From Streptomyces dysideae (GTDB taxonomy: Bacteria; Actinomycetota; Actinomycetes; Streptomycetales; Streptomycetaceae), in NCBI RefSeq assembly GCF_001514305.1, contig NZ_KQ949098.1:1-64000 (forward strand): DNA of 64,000 bases, in the 5' to 3' direction. The translations under genes and the position numbers were made by a program. This document shows positions 44,813 to 53,922 of this stretch, one piece after another (within the stretch, counting starts at the first letter, position 1; every line of letters starts with the position of its first letter). The notes under the pieces are model-generated. The model did no database searches and was not told the DNA's origin. It was given only the letters and a program-made list of their open reading frames with translations.

Positions 44813-45183
44813 TCACCAGTCCGCGCCGGGTACGGCGATGCCCGGCCGGGGGCCGGGGTGTTCATGGCGACGTTGTCGACGATGGCGATGTCCGGTAGAT
44901 CCCCGGAGATCGCGCCCAGCGTGATCTGCCGGTCGAGCTCCGCGAACGGGGAGGTCCGCCGCTCGATCCGTACGTCCGGGACGCCGGCCTCGATGTCCTT
45001 GATCAGGCGGTTCATTCCCGGCTGAAAGTTGTCCAGCGTGAAGTAGTCCCACCAGGTGAGCGTGACGGCACCCGACTTCTCGGAGCCGCCGCCGCAGGAG
45101 ACCAGGGCACCGCCGAGTCCGAGAGCAGCCGCTCCCGCGCCCGCGGTACGCAGGAAGTGGCGGCGGTCGACCGGGTAGGACAT
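44813..45183 (-). pseudogene. Truncated sugar-binding lipoprotein gene
   Basis: The frame encodes a Tat/lipoprotein signal (DRRHFLRTAGAGAAAL, lipobox LVSC) and the first about 115 residues of a CUT1-type ABC sugar-binding protein: TLTWWDYFTLDNFQPGMN, GAISGDLPDIAIVDNVAMN. The normal 400-residue protein is cut short at the end of the Tat-protein gene, and no permease genes follow. It is probably the remains of a sugar importer locus that used the same regulator. Confidence 0.7.
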
Positions 45184-45236
45184 GGTCCCCTCCAAGGGTC
45201 GGTGAACTGGGGGCTCGAGCCTCAGAAACGGACGTA

Positions 45237-46616
45237 TCAGAAATCCAGGTCAAAATCCGGGAAATCGGGCTCCGGCTCCGAGCCGGGTACCGGACGGCAG
45301 CGGTCGGTGCTGGCACGCAGGGTGATCAGGGGTTTCAGCAGGACGTGCCGGGGAGGTGAGCCGGGTGCGCGCAGTCGCTCCACCATCAGGTCTACGGCGA
45401 CTTGGCTCATCTCCTTGGCCGGAATCTCGGCGGCGCTGAGCGGCGGGTTCACCTGCTCGGCCCAGGGACTGGCCGCCACGCCGACGACGGAGAAGTCCCG
45501 CGGGACGCTGCGGCCGTGCCGGGTCAGCGCGCGGTAGACGCCCTCCAGGGCCGCCTCGTTCATGGTGGCCAGGGAGGTGATCGCCGGATCCTCGAACAGC
45601 ATCCGCTCCACGACCTGCTCACCCGAGGTGAGGTCGTCGCCGCAGAGGTAGGCGTGCGGTTCGAAGCCGAGTTCCGTCATCGCGGAGGTGTAGCCCTCGT
45701 GCCCGAGCCGGGCGAACCCGTACCCGCTGTTGAACAAGTGCTCCGACCTATTGACGAAGGCGATCCTGCGATGCCCCAGATCGGCGAGATGCCGGACGCA
45801 GCCGCTCGCCAGCCCGGCGAAGTCCAGATCGACCCAGCCGGCCACGTCGGCACGGTGGTTCCGGCCGATGGCGACGAAGGGGAAGGCCGAGTCGGAGAGA
45901 TGCTCGATCCGGTCGTCCTCCCGCCGGATCTCCATGACGATCACCCCGTCCACCCGCCGCTCCTCGACCATCCGCAGAAAGGAGGGGGCATCGTCCGAAC
46001 CGCCGGGGCCGAGCAGCAGGTCGTAGCCGTGCGCGGCAGCGGCCTCGGCGACACCACCGACGAAGGCGAGCTGCATGGTGGTGTAGTCACGGTTCCGGCC
46101 GGCGGGCGGGTAGAGGAGCCCGAGGATGTGGGTTTGGTTGGGGGAGGTGGGGGTTGTGGGGGCGGCGGCTGTGGGGGTGGTGGTGTCGGCGCGGCCCTCG
46201 CCGGCGGCTGTCGTGCCGCTGTCGCGGGTCGCGGCGTTCTCGTCGGCTGGGGCGACGGCCTCGCTGTCGCTCCCGATGTTCCGGCCCTCGGCCCCGAGTT
46301 TCCCGGCGTCGGCCGCACTCCACCGGCCGTCGTCCTTGGCGTTTCCCTCGCCGGCCGCGAGGTTCCCGTGGCCCCCGGCGCACTCCTCGTCGGCCGCGAG
46401 GCCCTCGTTGGCCTCGGTGTTCCCCTCGTCGCCTGCGAGGCCCCCGTCGCCCCCGGCGTTCCCCTCTCCGGCCGCCATGCCCCCGTCACCTCCGTCGACC
46501 ACATGCCCCCCGCCCCCCACAGCCGCACCGCACCCGGCACCACCCCCAAAGCCCCCGAACTCCTCCTCCACCACCGCACCCCCCTCCCCGTACGCGGCCT
46601 CCGAGTGCCCTGTCAT
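45237..46616 (-). CDS. LacI-type effector-binding domain protein with low-complexity N-terminus, no HTH
   Basis: The C-terminal 290 residues (from HILGLLYPPAGRNRD) form a periplasmic-binding-like LacI effector domain: GGVAEAAAAHGYDLLLGPGG, VDGVIVMEIR, HLADLGHRRIAFVNRSE, FSVVGVAASPWAEQVNPPL. The first about 165 residues are Gly/Glu/Ala-rich imperfect repeats (GEGNAGGDGG, AGEGNAKDDG) with no helix-turn-helix; ATG 46616 lies 2 bp past the SpoIIE gene stop. Either the DNA-binding domain was lost, or a GTG start nearer 46150 yields a bare effector protein. It cannot be a normal repressor. Confidence 0.7.
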   Translation of the reverse strand: MTGHSEAAYGEGGAVVEEEFGGFGGGAGCGAAVGGGGHVVDGGDGGMAAGEGNAGGDGGLAGDEGNTEANEGLAADEECAGGHGNLAAGEGNAKDDGRWSAADAGKLGAEGRNIGSDSEAVAPADENAATRDSGTTAAGEGRADTTTPTAAAPTTPTSPNQTHILGLLYPPAGRNRDYTTMQLAFVGGVAEAAAAHGYDLLLGPGGSDDAPSFLRMVEERRVDGVIVMEIRREDDRIEHLSDSAFPFVAIGRNHRADVAGWVDLDFAGLASGCVRHLADLGHRRIAFVNRSEHLFNSGYGFARLGHEGYTSAMTELGFEPHAYLCGDDLTSGEQVVERMLFEDPAITSLATMNEAALEGVYRALTRHGRSVPRDFSVVGVAASPWAEQVNPPLSAAEIPAKEMSQVAVDLMVERLRAPGSPPRHVLLKPLITLRASTDRCRPVPGSEPEPDFPDFDLDF

Positions 46617-46618
46617 GG

Positions 46619-48658
46619 TCAGTTGGCCGGGAGGGACTGTTCGGCCCAGATCGTCTTGCCGGTGGGGGTCTGGCGGGTGCCCCAGCCCTGGGTGAACTGG
46701 GCGACCATGTGCAGGCCCCGCCCGCCCTCGTCGTAGGTGCGGGCACGCCGCAGGTGCGGAGCGGTGTTGCTGGCGTCGGACACCTCGCAGATCAGGGTCC
46801 GGTCCCGGATCAGCCGCAGTCCGATGGGCACGGCGCCGTACCGGATCGCGTTGGTGACCAGCTCGCTCACCACCAGCTCCGTGATGAAGGTGGCCTCCTC
46901 GAGGCCCCATTGCGTGAGCTGGCGGGACGCCTGCGCCCGGGCGTCGGCCACGATCGCGGGGTCGGACGGCAGTGCCCACGCGGCGACCTGGTCGGCGTGC
47001 AGCGCACGGGTGCGGGCGAGGAGCAGGGCCACGTCGTCGGCGGGGGTGTCGGGGAGCATCGCCTTGAGGATGGCGTCGCAGGTGACCTCCAGCGAGGGAA
47101 CGGGCGATGCCAGTGCCTCGCACAGCCGCTCCAGCCCCAGGCTGACGTCCCGGTCGCGGGCCTCGATCAGACCGTCGGTGTAGAAGGCCAGCAGCGAGCC
47201 CTCCGGCAGCTCCAGCTCCGTGGACTCGAAGGGCAGACCGCCGACCCCCAGCAGCGGCCCGGGGGTGAGCCGGACCACGCTCACCGAGCCGTCGGGCAGC
47301 AGTACGGCCGGCGGGACATGTCCCGCGCTGGCGAGGGTGCAGATACGGGAGACCGGGTCGTACACGGCGTACAGACACGTCGCCCCGATCTCACCGGTGT
47401 CGTCCCGGATCCGGCTGTCGACGGTGTCGTCGTCCGAGGTGAGGTGGATGACCAGGTCGTCGAGGTGGGTGAGCAGTTCGTCCGGCGGCAGGTCCACGTC
47501 GGCGAGGGTCCGCACCGCGGTCCGCAGCCGCCCCATGGTCGCCGAGGCATGGATCCCGTGCCCGACCACGTCACCCACCACCAGCGCCACCCGGGTGCCC
47601 GACAGCGGAACGACGTCGAACCAGTCACCGCCCACCCCGGCGCCGGAGCCGGCCGGCAGATAGCGCTGCGCCACCTCGACGGCCGCCTGCCGGGGCAGAT
47701 CGCGGGGCAGCAGGCTGCGCTGGAGGGTGAGCGCGTTGGTGCGCTCACGGGTGTAGCGGCGGGCGTTGTCCACACCGACGGCCGCCCGGCCCGCGAGTTC
47801 CTCGGCGAGGACCAGATCGTCCTGCTCGAAGGGCGCGGAGCCCTCCGCGCGGGCGAAGACCGCCACCCCGAGGGTGATGCCCCGGGCCCGCAGCGGCGCG
47901 GCCATGACCGAGTGGAATCCGTACTCCTGGACGCTGGCCCTCCGCCTCTCGTGCTCGGCGACCCACTGCGCGAAGTCGGGATCGTCCGCGCTGCTCAGCA
48001 CCGGCCGTCCGCTGGTCAGCGACCGCGCGGGCGGCGAGAACGGCGGATAGGTGTCGATCCCGCCGAGATCCACGGCGGCCTCGGGCACGCCCTCGGCGAC
48101 GGACTGGTGCGCGACCCGGCGCAGCACCACCGCGGCGTCGACCGGCCCCGGCACCGGCTCCTCGCCGCGCATCACGGAGTCGATCAGGTCGACGCTGGCG
48201 AAGTCGGCGAGCCGCGGTACGGCCAGATCGGCGAGTTCCTGGGCGGTGCGCGTCACGTTCAGCGTGGTGCCGATCCGGGAGCCCGCCTCGTTCAGCAGGG
48301 CCAGCCGCTGCCGGGCCACATGCTCGTCGGTGCTGTCGAACGTCGCGGTGCCGACCTCGATCACCTCGCCGCCGGCCGGCTCCCGGACCGGCCACAGCTC
48401 GATGATCCAGGCGCGCTGACGCGTGGGGGCTGCGGGCGGAGCGGGGGCGACGTGCTCGTACCGCATCGGCCTGCCCTCGTCGGCGACCTGGCGGACGCAC
48501 CGCAGGAACTCCTCGTCGGCGCGGAGCTCGCCCAGGGGCTCCGGGGGCGACGCGGGCTGCCAGGAGCCCGACGCGACGCTGTACGTGGACAGCGCGATCG
48601 AGGACTGGGCGAAGGCCCACTCCACCACCTGACCGTTGCGCTGATCAGAAGTGGTCAT
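46619..48658 (-). CDS. PAS/GAF/SpoIIE phosphatase/HATPase signalling protein
   Basis: The 679-residue protein has an N-terminal PAS-like domain (1-115), a GAF domain (about 120-300, RIGTTLNVTRTAQELADLAV, HSVMAAPLRARG), a PP2C-SpoIIE domain (about 320-545, GVGGDWFDVVPLSG, VVGDVVGHGIHASATMG, AFYTDGLIEARDR) and a HATPase c_2 domain (about 555-679, LVVSELVTNAIRYG, GGRGLHMV). It probably dephosphorylates an anti-sigma antagonist and binds a sigma or anti-sigma partner. Sigma-B-type partner switching is inferred. Confidence 0.88.
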   Translation of the reverse strand: MTTSDQRNGQVVEWAFAQSSIALSTYSVASGSWQPASPPEPLGELRADEEFLRCVRQVADEGRPMRYEHVAPAPPAAPTRQRAWIIELWPVREPAGGEVIEVGTATFDSTDEHVARQRLALLNEAGSRIGTTLNVTRTAQELADLAVPRLADFASVDLIDSVMRGEEPVPGPVDAAVVLRRVAHQSVAEGVPEAAVDLGGIDTYPPFSPPARSLTSGRPVLSSADDPDFAQWVAEHERRRASVQEYGFHSVMAAPLRARGITLGVAVFARAEGSAPFEQDDLVLAEELAGRAAVGVDNARRYTRERTNALTLQRSLLPRDLPRQAAVEVAQRYLPAGSGAGVGGDWFDVVPLSGTRVALVVGDVVGHGIHASATMGRLRTAVRTLADVDLPPDELLTHLDDLVIHLTSDDDTVDSRIRDDTGEIGATCLYAVYDPVSRICTLASAGHVPPAVLLPDGSVSVVRLTPGPLLGVGGLPFESTELELPEGSLLAFYTDGLIEARDRDVSLGLERLCEALASPVPSLEVTCDAILKAMLPDTPADDVALLLARTRALHADQVAAWALPSDPAIVADARAQASRQLTQWGLEEATFITELVVSELVTNAIRYGAVPIGLRLIRDRTLICEVSDASNTAPHLRRARTYDEGGRGLHMVAQFTQGWGTRQTPTGKTIWAEQSLPAN

Positions 48659-48981
48659 TCTTTCTCAATTCGCACTGGGGTGTTACTCACAGTCCAGCGT
48701 GCGCGCCGCGCAGGAATCGGACAAGTCGGATTCGTGTGCATAGATGTGAGGGATGGAACAGGGCAAAGGCTGCGCAAAGCGGGAAGAGGTCCGAGGAGCC
48801 CGCCCGACGAGGTCGACGCCCTGCTGAGCTCCGTGGCCAGGCAGGACCCAGGGCCTGCCCCCGACCCGCATCGTGATCGTCGGCAACGGCGGCCGGACCT
48901 GATGAGGGGCGGCTACGCTCGGCCGCCGGTGGTATGAGCGACTCCGGCGTCTCAACGGCTGTTGAGTACTTGACGACTTGA
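48659..48981. other. Intergenic region, no gene seen
   Basis: The 323 bp between the SpoIIE start and the polymerase 3' end contain only a short low-quality plus-strand reading frame without a plausible start and with no family resemblance. It should hold the SpoIIE promoter; I see no clear boxes. Confidence 0.4.
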
Positions 48982-50673
48982 TCACTTCGCGTCGGCATAG
49001 CACTCCACGACCGCCGTGGTGAACGGAAACCGCACCGGCGTCCGGCCGAACGTCAGCCGCCCCGCCAGCTCGGCCGCCTCCCGGATCGCCGCCACGACCG
49101 TCTCGGCCTCCTCCTCGGGACAGTGCACGATCACCTCGTCGTGCTGGAAGAAGACCAGCTCGGCCGCCATCCCGGCGCACGCCTGCCGCAGCGCGGCGAG
49201 CAGCAGCAGGGCCCAGTCGGCGGCACTGCCCTGGACGACGAAGTTACGGGCGAAGCGGCCACGGGCCCGGGCGTCGGTGGAGGCGTAGCCCGGCGCCCAC
49301 TCCCCTCCGGCGGGGGAGTCGGCCGGCTCGTCCTGCGGGATCCCGGCCTCCTCGGCGGCGTCGTCGCCCACCCCGGCCGCCGGCGGACAGGTCCGGCCGA
49401 GCCACGTCCGCACGAGCCGCCCCTCCTCGCCCGCGCGGGCGGCGTCGTCGACGTACGCCACCGCCTTGGGGAACCGCCGTCTGAGCGCGGCGAGGTTCTT
49501 GAGCCCGTCCCCGGAGGTCTGGCCGTACACCGCGCCGAGCACGGCGATCTTGGCCTGGTCGCGGTCGCCGGAGAAGGCCCGGTCGGACACCGACTGGTAG
49601 AGGTCGGTCTCCCGGCCCGCCACCTCCATCAGCCCGGGATCACGGGAGATGGCCGCCAGTACCCGCAGCTCCATCTGGTCGGCGTCGGCGACGACGAGCC
49701 GCCAGCCGGGATCGGCGACCACCGCCCGCCGGATGACCTTGGGGATCTGCAGCCCGCCCCCGCCGTTGGTCACCCAGCGCCCGGTGACGGTGCCGCCCGC
49801 GACGAACTCGGGCCGGAACCGCCCGTCCCGCACCCAGTCCTGCAACCAGGACCAGCCGTGCGCGACCCAGATGCGGTACAGCTTCTTGTACTCGACCAGC
49901 GGCTTCACGGCCGCATGGTCGAGGGACTCGATCTCCCAGCGGCGCGTCGACCTGACCTTGATGCCGGCCTGCGCGAACGCCTTGATCACATCGGCGGGCA
50001 GATCGGGCCGCACCCGGCGCCCGAAGGCGGCGGACACCTCGTCCGCGAGCTCGGCGAGCCGCCGGGGCTCGCCGCCGCCCGCGTACCGCTCCCCGAGCAG
50101 GTCGTGCAGCACCTGCCGGTGCACCTCGGCGCTCCACGGCAGCCCGGACCGGTTCATCTCGGCCGCCACCAGCATCCCCGCCGACTCGGCCGCCGTCAGC
50201 AGCCGCATCCGCTCCGGGTGCGCGGTGGCGTCGTGCCGGCGCTGCTGGTCGGCGTACACCTCGACGAGGTCGGCCAGCGGGAGAGGGACCGACTGCGGCT
50301 CGAACAGCGAGGACTGCGCGCCCGGTTCGGCGGACCGCTGGGGCGGATCCGGCGGCACGGGGCCGCCGCGCAGCCTGGCCAGGGCGGCGGCCGCCGAGCG
50401 GGGCTCGCCGTGCCGCCCCTCGTGCCCGAGCAGGAGCGTCTCGGCGTCCTCGATGTCGTAGCACCGCTCCACTCGCACCCCCGTGGCGAGCAGCCGCGGA
50501 TAGACCTCGGCGGTGGACCGCCACACCCACCGCGCCACCTCCGGCCGCCCCCGCACGGCCCCGGCGAGATCCGCCTCCCGGTACACCGGCCCGGCGGGCA
50601 GCCCGTCCCGACCGAGGGGGGCGATCTCCACGCCACCGTCCTCGGCCGGAGCGAGGGCCCACCGGTCGGTCAT
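48982..50673 (-). CDS. PolA-like bifunctional 3'-5' exonuclease/DNA polymerase
   Basis: The 563-residue family A enzyme has a degraded N-terminal exonuclease domain and a C-terminal polymerase: motif A LVVADADQMELRVLAAIS, motif B DQAKIAVLGAVYGQTSG, and motif C FFQHDEVIVH with the catalytic Asp/His pair. Length and form match the short extra DNA polymerase of Streptomyces, distinct from PolA. The start chosen is ATG 50673; TTG 50703 would add 10 residues. An auxiliary repair role is inferred. Confidence 0.85.
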   Translation of the reverse strand: MTDRWALAPAEDGGVEIAPLGRDGLPAGPVYREADLAGAVRGRPEVARWVWRSTAEVYPRLLATGVRVERCYDIEDAETLLLGHEGRHGEPRSAAAALARLRGGPVPPDPPQRSAEPGAQSSLFEPQSVPLPLADLVEVYADQQRRHDATAHPERMRLLTAAESAGMLVAAEMNRSGLPWSAEVHRQVLHDLLGERYAGGGEPRRLAELADEVSAAFGRRVRPDLPADVIKAFAQAGIKVRSTRRWEIESLDHAAVKPLVEYKKLYRIWVAHGWSWLQDWVRDGRFRPEFVAGGTVTGRWVTNGGGGLQIPKVIRRAVVADPGWRLVVADADQMELRVLAAISRDPGLMEVAGRETDLYQSVSDRAFSGDRDQAKIAVLGAVYGQTSGDGLKNLAALRRRFPKAVAYVDDAARAGEEGRLVRTWLGRTCPPAAGVGDDAAEEAGIPQDEPADSPAGGEWAPGYASTDARARGRFARNFVVQGSAADWALLLLAALRQACAGMAAELVFFQHDEVIVHCPEEEAETVVAAIREAAELAGRLTFGRTPVRFPFTTAVVECYADAK

Positions 50674-50737
50674 CTCTGCGAGTGTGACAGCCGGGTCTGA
50701 CAATGGCGCTGACGTGCGGTTTCGCTCCGGAGGGGCC

Positions 50738-51505
50738 TCAGTGCTGCTGCTCCTCTCCCTGCTCTCCTCCCTGCTCCTCCTCCGTGAACTTCACCGCGAT
50801 CCTGGAGAGCACCGCGACGATGTTCTCCTCCACCGCCGGCTTGGTGATGCCGAGGCCCGACAGGACGCCCTCGCCGTTCTCGAACTCCAGCAGGGCCAGC
50901 AGGATGTGCTCGGTCCCGATGTAGTTGTGGCCGAGGCGCAGGGCCTCGCGGAAGGTGAGCTTCAGGACCTTCGTGGCGTCGGAGCCGTAGGGGATCAGTT
51001 CCGGGACCTCGTCGGCGGCGGGCGGCAGCGCCGCGGCGGCGGCCTGGCGTACGGCGTCGAGGAGGACGCCCTGCGTGGTGATCGCCTTGGCGGCGAGTCC
51101 CTCCGGCTCGGCGAGCAGGCCGAGGACCAGGTGTTCGGGGCGGCCCTCGGGGGTGCCGGCGGCGATGGCCTCGTTGTGGGCGGCCGTCACCACGTTGCGG
51201 GCACGGGGGGTGAAGCGGCTGAAGCCCTGGCTCGGATCCAGGTCCGCCGACTCCTTCGGCACGAACCGCTTCTGCGCGGCCTGCCGGGTGACCCCCATGC
51301 TCCTGCCGATGTCGGTCCAGGAAGCCCCCGAACGCCGGGCCTGGTCCACGAAGTGGCCGATCAGATGGTCGGCCACCTCACCGAGGTGCTCACCGGCCAG
51401 CACCGCGTCCTGGAGCTGTTCGAGGGGCTCGCCGTGGACCTGCTTGATGGCTGCGATGAGGTCGTCGAGACGTACGGAAGACGTGATGGTCGAGTTCGTC
51501 GTCAT
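50738..51505 (-). CDS. HTH plus Clp N-domain regulator
   Basis: The 255-residue protein has an N-terminal part with a helix-turn-helix (SWTDIGRSMGVTRQAAQKRF, about residues 62-81) and two Clp_N repeats (RNVVTAAHNEAIAAGTPEGRPEHLVLGLL and KLTFREALRLGHNYIGTEHILLAL), like ClpC1's N-domain. Actinobacterial proteins of this kind are transcription factors that read Clp substrates or stress. Twin GTCAACC palindromes just upstream suggest self-control. It ends in Glu/Gln-rich EEQGGEQGEEQQH. Confidence 0.8.
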   Translation of the reverse strand: MTTNSTITSSVRLDDLIAAIKQVHGEPLEQLQDAVLAGEHLGEVADHLIGHFVDQARRSGASWTDIGRSMGVTRQAAQKRFVPKESADLDPSQGFSRFTPRARNVVTAAHNEAIAAGTPEGRPEHLVLGLLAEPEGLAAKAITTQGVLLDAVRQAAAAALPPAADEVPELIPYGSDATKVLKLTFREALRLGHNYIGTEHILLALLEFENGEGVLSGLGITKPAVEENIVAVLSRIAVKFTEEEQGGEQGEEQQH

Positions 51506-51507
51506 GT

Positions 51508-51524
51508 GTCAACCTTAGGTTGAC
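51508..51524. promoter_or_regulatory. Operator 1 in Clp_N regulator/DUF2786 gap
   Basis: GTCAACCTTAGGTTGAC is a near-perfect palindrome with 8-bp arms and one central base, at the start codon side of the regulator gene. An almost identical site lies 29 bp further. It probably binds the HTH protein itself. Confidence 0.75.
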
Positions 51525-51536
51525 GCTTCTCGGGTC

Positions 51537-51553
51537 GTCAACCCTTGGTTGAC
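51537..51553. promoter_or_regulatory. Operator 2 in Clp_N regulator/DUF2786 gap
   Basis: GTCAACCCTTGGTTGAC has 7-bp arms and three central bases. Together with operator 1 it gives two sites 29 bp (just under three helical turns) apart, between the divergent start codons at 51505 and 51583. Confidence 0.75.
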
Positions 51554-51582
51554 GGTGGGCGGGGGAGTGAGACGATCCCCGC

Positions 51583-52698
51583 GTGAGCACGAACAGCACC
51601 GTCGACCGCGCCTTCGGGACCGCCCTCTACGCCGACTCCGGCACCGCCCTCGACACCGGCGCCTCCCTCCTCGCGGCCGACCCCGCGGCGGACGCCGAAC
51701 TCGCCCGGCGCGGCGAGGAGTTCGTGGCGGCGGCATGGAGCCGTGGCTGGCAGCCCGCCGACGTCGTACGCGTCGTCCGGCGCGAGCTGGACGACGGCCA
51801 CGCGCGCGTGCTGACGGCGCTGATCCGTTCCCAGGCGTCGTACGACCGCCCGCGCGGCCCCCGCTGGACCGCACAGCTCGACGAGCTGACCGCCGCTGAT
51901 ACCGCCCCCCGCCCCGACCGTTTCACGCACGCCACCACGGTCCTGGAGCTCTACCGCCTCCTCCTGCGCCTGCCCTCGATCGAGCCCCTGGAGGATCCCG
52001 CGCCCGCCGCCCGGCACCACACCAAGTCCGACTCCCGCATGCTCACCCGGATCCGCGCGCTGCTCGCCAAGGCGGAGGCGACCGGGTTCCCGGAGGAGGC
52101 GGAGGCGCTCAGCGCCAAGGCGCAGGAGCTGATGGCCCGGCACAGCGTCGACGAGGCGCTGCTCGCGGCCGGGGCCCCCGCGCCCGACGCCCCCGGGGCC
52201 TGCCGCATCGGCGTCGAGGCGCCGTACGAGCAGGCCAAGGCGGTGCTGCTGGACGCGGTCGCCACCGCGAACCACTGCAAGGCCGTGTGGAACGAACCCT
52301 TCGGCTTCTCCACCGTCGTCGGCTTCGCACCCGACCTGGAGGCGGTAGAACTCCTCTACACCTCGCTCCTCGTCCAGGCGCAGTCCGCGATGACGAAGGC
52401 GGAGGCGGCCCAGCGGGCCGGCGGGCGCAGGCGGACCAAGACCTTCCGGCAGTCCTTCCTCGCGGCCTACGCCCACCGCGTCGGCACCCGCCTGGCCGCC
52501 GCGGCGGACACGCAGGTGACCGACGACCTGCTCCCGGTCCTCGCCACCCGCGAGGTCGCCGTCACCGACCGTCTCGACCGCATGTTCCCGGAAACGACCA
52601 CGACCCGCCTGCGTGGCGTGAGCGACGAGGCGGGCTGGACGGAGGGTTCCGAGGCGGCCGACCGGGCGCAGGTCACAGGGCGCCGGCCGCTGCCGTGA
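51583..52698 (+). CDS. DUF2786 domain protein
   Basis: The 371-residue protein has the DUF2786 core SRMLTRIRALLAKAEATGFPEEAEALSAKAQELMARHSV (about residues 147-185), followed by a longer domain with TFRQSFLAAYAHRVGTRLAA. DUF2786 proteins occur in actinobacteria and phages and have no known biochemical role. GTG 51583 is the start. It is transcribed divergently from the Clp_N regulator, across the twin palindromes, so is likely its target. Confidence 0.78.
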   Translation: MSTNSTVDRAFGTALYADSGTALDTGASLLAADPAADAELARRGEEFVAAAWSRGWQPADVVRVVRRELDDGHARVLTALIRSQASYDRPRGPRWTAQLDELTAADTAPRPDRFTHATTVLELYRLLLRLPSIEPLEDPAPAARHHTKSDSRMLTRIRALLAKAEATGFPEEAEALSAKAQELMARHSVDEALLAAGAPAPDAPGACRIGVEAPYEQAKAVLLDAVATANHCKAVWNEPFGFSTVVGFAPDLEAVELLYTSLLVQAQSAMTKAEAAQRAGGRRRTKTFRQSFLAAYAHRVGTRLAAAADTQVTDDLLPVLATREVAVTDRLDRMFPETTTTRLRGVSDEAGWTEGSEAADRAQVTGRRPLP

Positions 52699-52699
52699 G

Positions 52700-53221
52700 T
52701 CAGTCGCCGACCTGTGTGAACCCGCTCGTGGTGGCGTCGGCCTCGGGCCCGGCGCCCTTGATCGCGACATCGCCGTACGACCACGGGAAGCTGTGGGTCG
52801 CCGTCGACCCGGGCAGCATGAACTTCCCCTTCTTCACGGCCAGACTCTTCGCGGGGTCCGCCTCACCCCGGACGTAGGTGATCGTGAAGGACACGGCCTG
52901 GTCCTTGGCGAGGGTCAGCTTCTGCGGCTCGGCGGCCGGGTCGGGGACGGCGTTCGTCACGATGTCGCCGGCGTCGAACTCGACGGCGGGGAGGCCGTCG
53001 AGGGTGCACTCCTCGGCGCGGTTGGTGATCGTGATCGGGACGTTGCCGGTGTCCCCGACGGCGGGGGCGGCGTTGGCGGGGCCGACCTCGACGGCGACCT
53101 CGTCGATCTTGCAGGCGGTGCTGTCCTGGCTGGTGTCCGTGCCCTTGTCACCCTCGTCACTGCAGGCGGTGAGGAGGAGGGCGGCGGCGAGGACGGCGAG
53201 GGGGAGGGGGGTGGCGCGCAT
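52700..53221 (-). CDS. Secreted DUF4232-type lipoprotein
   Basis: The 173-residue protein has a lipoprotein signal (LAVLAAALLLTACSDEG, Cys22) and an immunoglobulin-like beta domain: GNVPITITNRAEECTLDGLP, VSFTITYVRGE, a DUF4232 pattern. It starts at ATG 53221 with GAGGAAC upstream. DUF4232 proteins are cell-surface lipoproteins of unknown function in Streptomyces. Its 3' end meets the DUF2786 gene tail-to-tail one base apart. Confidence 0.72.
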   Translation of the reverse strand: MRATPLPLAVLAAALLLTACSDEGDKGTDTSQDSTACKIDEVAVEVGPANAAPAVGDTGNVPITITNRAEECTLDGLPAVEFDAGDIVTNAVPDPAAEPQKLTLAKDQAVSFTITYVRGEADPAKSLAVKKGKFMLPGSTATHSFPWSYGDVAIKGAGPEADATTSGFTQVGD

Positions 53222-53314
53222 GGGGTTCCTCGGGGGAGTGGAGCGGGCGTGATGTGCATGGATCATCACGCATGAGGCTGCGGCGCGGTTGCCCGCCCCA
53301 CCCGAAGTCGGGAG

Positions 53315-53809
53315 TCAGGGGCCCGAGTTCGGGTCCGGCAGCCCCGTGGGCAGCTTGCCGCCCTCCGCCTTGGTGTACGTCTCCGCGCCGAGACCGCCCT
53401 CCCACGTCACCTTGAGCGTGCTGTCGCCGACGGAGTCGACCGTCCCGGCGGCCCGGTCCTTGCTGCCGTCCGAGCACTTGAGGCGGATCCGCTCCGTCCC
53501 CGACTCCTCCCCGGCGGTCCCGCTGCACACCGTCCCGCCGGTCGCGAAGAGCCCGGCCTCGGTGCCGGTGACCACCAGGGCGACGGCCTTGCCGCCGGTC
53601 GTGGCCAGCCAGCTGCCCTCCAGCGCACCGGAGGCGGACGCGGAGCCCGAGCCTCCGGTGCCGCCGCCGGTGTCCGCGGACGCGGAGGCGCTGGGGGAGG
53701 AGGTGCCCCCGGAGTCGTCGGAGTCGCCGTCGGAGCCGCCGCTGCACGCGCTCAGCGCGAGCGCGCCCGCCAGACACGCGGCCGCGATCCGCATCCGCCG
53801 GCCCGACAT
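53315..53809 (-). CDS. Putative secreted lipoprotein
   Basis: The 164-residue protein has a lipoprotein signal (AAACLAGALALSACSGG) followed by a Ser/Thr/Gly-rich linker and a small beta domain with ALEGSWLATTGGKAVALVV and VCSGTAG...LKCSDG (two Cys). ATG 53809 is chosen; the upstream stretch lacks a signal. The function is unknown. It is not coupled to either neighbour. Confidence 0.65.
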   Translation of the reverse strand: MSGRRMRIAAACLAGALALSACSGGSDGDSDDSGGTSSPSASASADTGGGTGGSGSASASGALEGSWLATTGGKAVALVVTGTEAGLFATGGTVCSGTAGEESGTERIRLKCSDGSKDRAAGTVDSVGDSTLKVTWEGGLGAETYTKAEGGKLPTGLPDPNSGP

Positions 53810-53922
53810 CGTGCGCGAGCAACGCGAGAAAGTCGCCGAGGTCACTGGAAGCTCCCAAGCTGTAGCGGTCGGCCGAAACGACCGCAGCAAGCTATCAGCC
53901 CCCTCCGCGGCTGCCCCTGGCC

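Noticed and set aside
46154..48937. Long plus-strand frame opposite the SpoIIE phosphatase
   Set aside because: It is antisense to the phosphatase and the LacI-like tail, with arginine/proline-rich meaningless composition.
48741..48937. Small plus-strand ORF between SpoIIE and the polymerase genes
   Set aside because: It has no start with a ribosome site, low-complexity sequence and no recognisable motif.
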